The notes beneath the pieces were generated by a model. It worked only from the letters and a program-made list of their open reading frames with translations, did no database searches and was not told the origin of the DNA. Positions 52,030-58,916 of a stretch of DNA of 61,592 nt are shown here, one piece after another. The position numbers and the translations under genes are program-made. This DNA is from Planctomycetota bacterium (lineage in GTDB: Bacteria > Planctomycetota > JAJSAM01 > JAJVHW01): the NCBI GenBank assembly GCA_021414065.1, contig JAIOPE010000066.1, positions 1-61,592 on the forward strand. The letters are read 5' to 3'. Numbering within the stretch: position 1 is the first letter of the stretch; every line of letters starts with the position of its first letter.

Positions 52030-53627
52030 CCGGACACGTCGGCCGGGGACGGCGCGTGGCGCCCTGCGTCGCGCTCTGTGTCGCGCTGTCCCTCGCGCTC
52101 GCCTCCGGCTGCGGCGACCCGCCGCCCCCGCTCCCGTCGCCGGACGTGAGCGGCCTGGAACCGGGCGTCGCCGCGCAGATCGAGGAGGCGCGCACCGCGG
52201 CCGGCGGCGCCACGGCCAACGCCGTCGGGGCGCTCGGCATGACGTACGAGGCGTACGACTTCGTGGTCGCGGCCGAGGATTGCTACCGGCGCGCCGCGGA
52301 GACGGCGCCGCGCGACGCGCGGTGGACGTACCTCCTCGCGCGGCGGCTCCAGGCGGCCGCCCGGAGCGCCGACGCCGCGGCAGCCTTCGCGCGAGCCGCC
52401 GACGCCGCGACGACCGACGTCGAACGCGTGGCGGCGCACGTCGCCGCCGCCGAGGCGCACCTGCAAGCGGGCGACGTCGCCGCCGCCGAAGCCGCGATCG
52501 CCGCGGCCCGCCGCATCGCGCCGCGCGACGCCGCGGTGCTCCTCGTGGTCGCCCGGCTGCGGCGCGCCGCGGGCGCCGCGGCCGAAGCGAAGGCGCTGCT
52601 CCTCCGCATCGTCGCGGCCGCGCCCGACGCGCCGAACGCGCACTACGAACTGTCGCAGGTGCTGGCCGACGAGGGCGACGCCGCGGGCGCCGCGCGGCAC
52701 GCGGAGCGGGCCCGGGCCGCCGCGTCGCCGCCGCTCGTCCCCGCCGACCCGTGGCTCGCCGAGGTCCGGTCGCTCAACCGGTCCGCCGCCGCGCTGCGCG
52801 ACGCCGGGAACAACCTCTTCACGCACGGACGTTTCGACGAGGCGGTGGCGCTCTACCGCCGCGCGCTCGAGCGCTCCCCCGCCGACGCCACAATCCACGC
52901 AAACCTCGCCGCAGCGCTCGTCCGCACGGGAGACGCCGCCGCGGCGGGCGAGTCGTACCACGCCGCGCTTCGGATCGATCCGCGCCATCCCGCGGCCCTC
53001 TGCGGCCTCGCGATCCTCGTCGCCCGCGACGGACGCGACGACGAGGCGGTCGCGCTCTACCTCCGCGCGATCGAGGCGAGTCCGGAAGACGTCACCGCGA
53101 CCTTCAACCTGGCGAACGCACTGGTCCGGCTCGGACGGTTCGACGAGGCCGCCGCACGGATCGAGCGGGCGGTCGAGCTGTCGCCCCGCGAGTCGCCGGC
53201 CCGGCGGGTCCTTGCGCGCCTCCTCGTGCGTTCCGGACGCCCAGGCCGCGCCCGCGCCGTGCTCGAGGACGGCCTCACGCTCCGGCCGTCGGATCCGGAC
53301 CTGCTCCTCGACCTCGCGCGCGTCCTGTCGTCGGCCGACGAACCCGCCGTGCGCGACGGGCGGCGCGCGCTCGGAATCGTGCGGCGGTTCGACGGCGGCG
53401 ACGCCGCCGCGCGGGAAGTGCTGGCGATGGCGGAGGCAGAGACGGGCGACCCCGCGGCGGCGGCCGGAACGCAGCGTGCCTTGGTCGTCGCCGCGATGAC
53501 CGCGGGGCGCGAAGCCGAAGCGGCCCGCCTGCGGGTGCGGCTCGCGTCGTACGACGCCGGCAAGCCTTGCCGCGTCGCGTGGACCGACGACGAGATCCGC
53601 GCGTCGGTCGCGCCGGCCGCGCGCTGA
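52026..53627 (+). CDS. Tetratricopeptide-repeat lipoprotein
   Basis: The 533-residue protein has a lipobox (LASGC) after a hydrophobic segment, then TPR helices nearly to its end: YEAYDFVVAAEDCYRRAAET, APNAHYELSQVLADEGDAAG, NNLFTHGRFDEAVALYRRAL, LAAALVRTGDAAAAGESYHA and VTATFNLANALVRLGRFDEA. TPRs bind partner proteins. CRTAC1 and TPR lipoproteins often occur as neighbours in this phylum, so this one probably docks with the product of the overlapping upstream gene. The GTG start is fixed by the GTGA overlap. The composition is extremely Ala-rich. Confidence 0.9.
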   Translation: MTGHVGRGRRVAPCVALCVALSLALASGCGDPPPPLPSPDVSGLEPGVAAQIEEARTAAGGATANAVGALGMTYEAYDFVVAAEDCYRRAAETAPRDARWTYLLARRLQAAARSADAAAAFARAADAATTDVERVAAHVAAAEAHLQAGDVAAAEAAIAAARRIAPRDAAVLLVVARLRRAAGAAAEAKALLLRIVAAAPDAPNAHYELSQVLADEGDAAGAARHAERARAAASPPLVPADPWLAEVRSLNRSAAALRDAGNNLFTHGRFDEAVALYRRALERSPADATIHANLAAALVRTGDAAAAGESYHAALRIDPRHPAALCGLAILVARDGRDDEAVALYLRAIEASPEDVTATFNLANALVRLGRFDEAAARIERAVELSPRESPARRVLARLLVRSGRPGRARAVLEDGLTLRPSDPDLLLDLARVLSSADEPAVRDGRRALGIVRRFDGGDAAAREVLAMAEAETGDPAAAAGTQRALVVAAMTAGREAEAARLRVRLASYDAGKPCRVAWTDDEIRASVAPAAR

Positions 53628-53682
53628 GTGGCCCGCGGCGCGAGTCGGACTGCGCCGCGGGCTCTCGAGATGCGGCGGGAGG

Positions 53683-54270
53683 CTACGCCTTCGCGGCGGC
53701 GGCCTTCGCCCGGCGGCGGCGCGCGCCGGCGCCGAGCCCCATCGCACCGAGGCCGAAGAGCGCCCACGTGCCCGGCTCGGGCGTCGCAATGCCGGTGAGC
53801 TGGAACGAGACGATCGAGTGCGGGCCGTCGTTGACCGGGTTCACGGCGGTCAGGGTCCAGGTGCCGGTGAGGTTCTGGTTGTCGAACGCGCTGAGCAGTC
53901 CCTCGGGGCGGTACGACGCCGGACCGAACGGGGCGCTCCCGGCGGAGATGGGCTGCGCGGCCTCGTCGTCGAACGTCACGTTCGTCATGTCGGCACCGGC
54001 GCCGCCTCGGTTCTGCGCGAGCGTGACCGTCGTTCCCGTGTTCACGTGCGTCAGCGTGAGGACGAGGTCGCCGATGAAGTTCGCCGTATAGCTGACGAAC
54101 ACGTTCATGTCCTGGATCGAGCCGCCCGAGGCGATGACGATCGACGACGAGATCGTGGTCGGCTGCGGCGCCGTGACCGGCGTGTCGGTCGCCGTGAAGG
54201 TGAACGGGTCGGCGAAGGCCGCGGCCGGCAGGGCGACGACGGCGACGAGGGCGAGGGCGAGACGGTTCAT
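53683..54270 (-). CDS. PEP-CTERM protein with proprotein-convertase P-domain
   Basis: The 195-residue exported protein has a signal peptide (LALALVAVVALPAAAFA), a P-domain-like beta sandwich (DMNVFVSYTANFIGDLVLTL, LTGTWTLTAVNPVNDGPHSI), and a C-terminal sorting signal with PEP, one hydrophobic helix and a basic cluster (TPEPGTWALFGLGAMGLGA then RRRRAK). That signal is cut by an exosortase, which is not encoded in this window. P-domains normally accompany subtilisin-like proteases, but here one stands alone. The gene is divergent from the active HtrA gene across 221 bp in which no clear promoter stands out. Confidence 0.9.
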   Translation of the reverse strand: MNRLALALVAVVALPAAAFADPFTFTATDTPVTAPQPTTISSSIVIASGGSIQDMNVFVSYTANFIGDLVLTLTHVNTGTTVTLAQNRGGAGADMTNVTFDDEAAQPISAGSAPFGPASYRPEGLLSAFDNQNLTGTWTLTAVNPVNDGPHSIVSFQLTGIATPEPGTWALFGLGAMGLGAGARRRRAKAAAAKA

Positions 54271-54491
54271 CTTGGGGGGGACCTCCGTGCGGTCGCGAGC
54301 GGTGACGTTTCGTCACAGGATGGCGGGTTTATCGGTCTGCGGGCCCGCCGAACCCAAGCAATTCGGGACGGAACGCGGCAATCCGAATCCCCCAACGTCC
54401 CGCTAGCGTCCGGCACACCGAATCGCCACCCAATGTCCGGATTCTCAGCCGTCCGAGTGACGCCCGCCGCGCCGGGCTGTATGCTTCCCGC

Positions 54492-55628
54492 GTGCCCCGA
54501 CTCCGCACCGTCTCCCTCCTCGCCTTGGCGCTCGGCTTCGCCGCCGTGGTCGGGGTCGCCCGCCCGGCCCCCGCCGGCGACGGTCCGCCCGACGCGGAAG
54601 CCGTCTACCAGGCGGCGCTCGAGCGCACGCTCGGCGTCGAGAAGCAGCTCGTGGACACCCTGGCGAAGGTGCGGCCGGCGTCGGTGAGCGTGCTCATCAT
54701 GGTGGACGCTCCGGTGCCGAAGGGGTCCACCGAGAAACCGGCGAGGCGCCTCGGCGGATGCGGTTCGGGCGTGGTCGTCACTTGGTCGTCGAAGACGTGG
54801 ATCATCACGAACTTTCACGTCGCGGGCGAAGCGGCCGGACTGGAAGTCGTCACACTCGACGGGAAGCACCACAGCGCGAAGCTCGTGGACAGCGTGAAGC
54901 ACTACGACATCGCGCTGCTCCAGTTCACCGATAAGACCTCGGCCTACGTGAAGGGCGTGCCGGTCGTGCCCCGCGCGTCGAAGGAGCTGATGGAAGGGCA
55001 GTGGGTTCTCGCCACGGGGAACCCGTTCTTCCTCGCGACCGACGGGCGGAGCGTGTCCACGCTCGGCGTCGTCTCGGGACTCGGGCGCGTGCTCGGCAGC
55101 GGCGAACTCCTCTACGGCAACGCGATCCAGCACGACGCTGCCGTGAACCCGGGCAACTCGGGCGGCCCGCTCTGGAACCTGAAGGGCGAGCTGATCGGGA
55201 TCAACGGCATGATCTCGTCGCGCGGCGGAGGCGGCGTCGGTGCGTCGAACACCGGCGCGAGCTTCTCGATCCCGATCGACCAGATCCAGCCGTACCTGAG
55301 CAAACTCGCCGACGCCAAGCAGGATGCCCAAGCCGGTTTCCTCGGCTTGGCCACCGAGACCTCGACCGACCAGAAGGGCACCCCGAACGGCGCGCGCGTG
55401 ACGGCGGTCGATCCGCGCAGCCCCGCACGCGGCCCCGCCGACGGCGGGCTCGTCGCCGGGGACGTGATCGTGTCGATCTCGATCGCCGGGAAGCCGGTCA
55501 CCGTCGCCACCTCGACGGACATCGTGAACGCACTCACGTCGTGCCCGGCCGCAACGGCCATCCGCATCAGCTACAAGCGCGGCAACAAGTCGGCCACCTG
55601 GTCCGGGAAGCTCGGCGCCGAGCAATGA
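54492..55628 (+). CDS. HtrA/DegP-type trypsin-like serine protease with PDZ domain
   Basis: The 378-residue secreted protease has a signal peptide and a full catalytic triad: His109 in TNFHVAG, Asp139 in HYDIALLQ and Ser223 in NPGNSGGPL. One PDZ domain follows (residues of about 275-370, GARVTAVDPRSPARGPADGG). HtrA proteins degrade misfolded envelope proteins. The GTG start has only a weak site before it. The stop overlaps the start of the next gene (ATGA), which encodes a related but inactive protein, so the two may assemble or share regulation. Confidence 0.93.
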   Translation: MPRLRTVSLLALALGFAAVVGVARPAPAGDGPPDAEAVYQAALERTLGVEKQLVDTLAKVRPASVSVLIMVDAPVPKGSTEKPARRLGGCGSGVVVTWSSKTWIITNFHVAGEAAGLEVVTLDGKHHSAKLVDSVKHYDIALLQFTDKTSAYVKGVPVVPRASKELMEGQWVLATGNPFFLATDGRSVSTLGVVSGLGRVLGSGELLYGNAIQHDAAVNPGNSGGPLWNLKGELIGINGMISSRGGGGVGASNTGASFSIPIDQIQPYLSKLADAKQDAQAGFLGLATETSTDQKGTPNGARVTAVDPRSPARGPADGGLVAGDVIVSISIAGKPVTVATSTDIVNALTSCPAATAIRISYKRGNKSATWSGKLGAEQ

Positions 55629-57487
55629 CCTCGCTGCGTCGGCGCTCCGCAGCGGCGGTCTGCCTCGCCGTCCTGGGCCTCGTGCTCGCCGTCCCGGCCG
55701 CCGCGCCGGCCCGCGCCGACCTCCAGCACCTCGAGGCCGAGTTCAAGGAGGCCATCGAGCGGGTCGAGACGGCGACGGTCGTGCTCGCGCCTTCGACGTC
55801 TCCGCGCGGCAGCGTCGAGACGTCCGGCGTGATCATCTCGAAGGCCGGACTGGTGCTGACGCACTGCGACGTCGGCCTGATCGAAGAGCGCAGCCGGGAC
55901 GGCAGCGTCTCGAAGCGGTTCGCGGACGTCGTGGACGTGAAGGTGCAGGACACGAAGAAGGGCACCTTCACCAACTACCACGGTCGCGTGATCGCCCGCC
56001 TTCCGGACTTCGCGTCCGCGCTGGTGCGCATCGACGACGCCCCGAAGTCGGGCCTGGCCGCCTATCTCGTGCCCGCTGCGTCGGCCGACCTCCGCGTCGG
56101 CTCGTTCGCGTTCGCCATGGGGAACTCCTTCGGGTTCTCGACGGAGTCCACGCCGAGCCTCACGGCAGGGATCATCGCCTCGCTCCCCCGCCGGACCGGG
56201 TCCACGGACCAGGGCCTGTTCGACATGATCTACACCACCGCCGCGATCAACCCGGGGGTGAACGGCGGCCCGCTCGTGGACGTCCACGGGCGACTCGTCG
56301 GCGTGATCGTCGGTTTCGTGGATGCGCGCGCCGAGCCCACTTCGCCCTACCAGTTCATCGGACGCGTGATGCCGATCGACCGCCTTCGCACGGCGTGGGC
56401 CGGCGACGCCGAAGCGAAGAGCGCATTCTCGGCCGCCCCGCCGCGGGCACTCGTCTCGCCGGACGCCGACGCGCTGGAACTCGTCGTCAGTCGGGCGGTC
56501 GCGACGGCTCATCCCGCGGCGCTCAGTCTCGAAGTCCAGCGCAAGTCCCCGCTCTCGTCGGTGGCGATCGCGGACAACGGGAAGCCCGTCGAACTGCCGC
56601 GATACCGCGGGCCCGTCAGCGCGTTCGCCGCCACACCCGACGGGATCGTGGTGACGGCCCTCTACAACGTGACGAACACCGCCACGCTCATCTTCCCCGG
56701 GCTCGCCCAGATGCTGCCGAAGGACGCGACCACGAAGGCCGGCCTCGACGCGATCGAGGGCGCGACGCTCCACCTCCCCGACGGCACGAGTTGCCCGGCG
56801 AAGCTCCTGGCAGTTCACGAGGGCCTGGGGATCGCGGCCTTCCGCGCGGAGTTACCCGCCGGGCGCACGCTGCCGACGCTCGCTCCCGCTCCCGCCGACG
56901 CCTACGCGGAGGGACGCTTCGCAATCGGCCTCGGCAACCCGTTCGGCGCCGCGCGCTCGCCCGAGCCGTTCACCACGTTCGGCATCCTGTCGAAACTCCA
57001 CGCCGACGACGCGGCCGAAATCTGGCGCGGACACTGGCAGGTCGATGCCCGCGCGACCGACGGCAACTGCGGCGGACCGGCGGTGGACCTGCGCGGGCGA
57101 CTGCTCGGCATGCTCACCCTCTGGGACCCTGCGCACCAGGGCCGAGCATCGGGCATCGGCTTCGTGCTGCCGTGGCAGAAGATCGCGGGCGTGCTCCCCG
57201 ACCTCGCAGCGGGGAAGACGTTCCGCCGCCCCTTCCTCGGCGTCTCGTGGGACCAGACCGTGACTGCCGGCGCTCGCATCCAGGCCGTCGTGGACGGCTC
57301 CGCCGCGAAGGCAGCCGGCCTCCAGGGCGGCGACGAGATCGTCGAGATCGACGGCAAGCCCATCGCGAGCATCGGCGACTGCAGCGCGATCCTCTCCCGC
57401 AAGTGGGCCGGCGACCCGATCAAGCTGAAGATCCGCCGCGGCCCCGACATCGTCGCCCTCGACGCGACGCTGGGCACGCGAGACTGA
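55625..57487 (+). CDS. Tandem inactive trypsin-like domains with PDZ
   Basis: The 620-residue exported protein contains two trypsin-like domains and one C-terminal PDZ (GGDEIVEIDGKPIASIGD). In the first, the nucleophile region reads NPGVNGGPL, with Asn213 where HtrA has Ser. In the second it reads DGNCGGP, with Cys482 in the Ser position, and the His position appears to be Tyr in VVTALYNV. Both domains thus look proteolytically inactive, though a Cys nucleophile cannot be excluded without the His. The gene is coupled by a 4-nt overlap to the active HtrA, suggesting a regulatory or substrate-binding partner. A signal peptide is present (AVCLAVLGLVLAVPAAAPA). Confidence 0.88.
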   Translation: MTSLRRRSAAAVCLAVLGLVLAVPAAAPARADLQHLEAEFKEAIERVETATVVLAPSTSPRGSVETSGVIISKAGLVLTHCDVGLIEERSRDGSVSKRFADVVDVKVQDTKKGTFTNYHGRVIARLPDFASALVRIDDAPKSGLAAYLVPAASADLRVGSFAFAMGNSFGFSTESTPSLTAGIIASLPRRTGSTDQGLFDMIYTTAAINPGVNGGPLVDVHGRLVGVIVGFVDARAEPTSPYQFIGRVMPIDRLRTAWAGDAEAKSAFSAAPPRALVSPDADALELVVSRAVATAHPAALSLEVQRKSPLSSVAIADNGKPVELPRYRGPVSAFAATPDGIVVTALYNVTNTATLIFPGLAQMLPKDATTKAGLDAIEGATLHLPDGTSCPAKLLAVHEGLGIAAFRAELPAGRTLPTLAPAPADAYAEGRFAIGLGNPFGAARSPEPFTTFGILSKLHADDAAEIWRGHWQVDARATDGNCGGPAVDLRGRLLGMLTLWDPAHQGRASGIGFVLPWQKIAGVLPDLAAGKTFRRPFLGVSWDQTVTAGARIQAVVDGSAAKAAGLQGGDEIVEIDGKPIASIGDCSAILSRKWAGDPIKLKIRRGPDIVALDATLGTRD

Positions 57488-57488
57488 T

Positions 57489-57878
57489 TGGCTGGCCGAG
57501 CGCGCCGGGCGCCGCCGCGTCCTCGAACTGGCCGACCCCCGCGCCGCGGAGGTGCTCCTCGTCGCCGAGCTCTCCCGGATCGGCCGGTCTCTCTCCGGGC
57601 TGGCGAACGTCGTCGAGCGGCTGTCGGCGCGCGGCGTCGGGATCGTGTCGCTGCGGGAGTCGTTCGACCGGACGAGCCCGATGGGACGCATGATCGTCGG
57701 CATCCTCGCCGTGCTCGCGCAGTTCGAAGCCGATGTGCTGACGGAGCGCACGATCGCCGGACTCGTCGCGTGGCGGTGCTGCGGAATGCGTGGCCATTCA
57801 CGTGGACCGAGATCAACGACATCCGACCCCGGGGACATTCGGGCATCATTAGACGGCCACCCACGGCGTGCTGCTTGA
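57489..57878 (+). pseudogene. Serine recombinase (resolvase) catalytic-domain remnant
   Basis: The frame reads WLAERAGRRRVLELADPR, then LLVAELSRIGRSLSGLANVV, FDRTSPMGRMIVGILAVLAQ and FEADVLTERTIAGLVAWR. This is the second half of a resolvase catalytic domain. The N-terminal strand with the nucleophilic Ser is missing, since the frame opens only 2 nt after the stop of the protease gene. After VAWR the sequence loses resemblance and soon stops, so the DNA-binding domain is gone too. It marks an old insertion at the start of the second accessory patch. Confidence 0.75.
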
Positions 57879-57937
57879 CGGCGGGCGCTACACGGCCATC
57901 GCCGCACGAGGGCGAGCGCACACCGCCCGAACAACCT

Positions 57938-57954
57938 CGCTCGCAAGGCGAGCG
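57938..57954 (-). terminator. 7-bp hairpin after the one-TM gene
   Basis: CGCTCGC at 57938-57944 pairs with GCGAGCG at 57948-57954 around a 3-nt loop, starting 2 nt beyond the stop of the minus-strand one-TM gene. On that strand it is followed by AGGTTGTTCGGG, a weak T-containing tract. Confidence 0.5.
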
Positions 57955-57956
57955 TC

Positions 57957-58712
57957 CTACTTGCCGAGCGCCGCAGATGTTCTCGGATAAAGCACCGTGC
58001 CCCCGGCAGCGGCCAACTCCCTCACGACTACTGCGGCGGCTGGGACGCCGGTACGCAAGCAAGCGCTCAGGTCGGCGTCGGTGGGAATGTCCTCGAACGT
58101 CGCGCCCGAGTAGCGGAAGAAGACATCGAGGCCAAGGGTGCCAGCCGCGACGCGTTCACGCACGCCTCGAACCCGCTCCACAACCGCATCGACGTCCTCT
58201 GGGACGAAGCTCCCTTCCCCGACGACCAGCGCGAGAACGGAGACGTTGTCTCCTGGATACGACTCGCCCACGGAACTGTCCCACTCGAACAGACACAGTC
58301 CAGAAGACCTCACGAGGGTCACGCGATCACTGTCGAGTCGGTACATCACGAATGCCTCCGTCGCTGGCCAATTCACAGGTCGGATCAGCGGCAGCACCGG
58401 CCACGGCGAGTCCAGGTTCACGAGCACTGGCGCATTCGAATCCGAAGCTCCACTCGCATCCGCGATCGGGACCATTTCAAACACCCACGCTTCCGGGCGA
58501 TCTGGGAACCTCTTCCTGATGACTATGTTCGGATCACGCACGAGTCGCCCATCTCGGAAAGTCGGAACATCGACACTCCGTGGGACGCGAACCGCGGAGT
58601 CAATGAGGTACGCCACCACGAACGCGACACCAATCAGCAGGATCAGCGCGGCGACACGGAGCAGCGGTGGCACGCAGTCGTCCGGATCCGGGAGCTTGAA
58701 CCTAGACGACAT
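57957..58712 (-). CDS. Single-span membrane protein of unknown function
   Basis: The 251-residue protein has a short cytoplasmic start, one membrane helix at about 22-40 (LILLIGVAFVVAYLID) and an external domain of about 210 residues (DGRLVRDPNIVIRKRFPDR, DNVSVLALVVGEGSFVPEDV). No family is recognised. The ATG at 58712 has AAGGA about 4 nt upstream; a longer frame from 58838 lacks a site and would put 42 residues before the helix. Third positions look less G/C-biased than in the core genes, which fits an accessory origin. It lies downstream of the Cys-rich protein gene on the same strand. Confidence 0.7.
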   Translation of the reverse strand: MSSRFKLPDPDDCVPPLLRVAALILLIGVAFVVAYLIDSAVRVPRSVDVPTFRDGRLVRDPNIVIRKRFPDRPEAWVFEMVPIADASGASDSNAPVLVNLDSPWPVLPLIRPVNWPATEAFVMYRLDSDRVTLVRSSGLCLFEWDSSVGESYPGDNVSVLALVVGEGSFVPEDVDAVVERVRGVRERVAAGTLGLDVFFRYSGATFEDIPTDADLSACLRTGVPAAAVVVRELAAAGGTVLYPRTSAALGK

Positions 58713-58916
58713 TGGTCCTTCGAGAGCGCGACCGGCCGCCGGTGGCGACTGTCGGATGCATCGACTTGGCCAGGCGGCATGTTCGACCAGGCGCGCTAGG
58801 CCGTGAAACGGCGCGGATTCCGCCGACGTACTCAGCAAACGTCCGTCCCCGCGCCGCCCCTCCCTGGAGCGGCCAACGCGGCGCGTCCGTCCCGCGACTC
58901 ACCGGAACCCCTCGTA

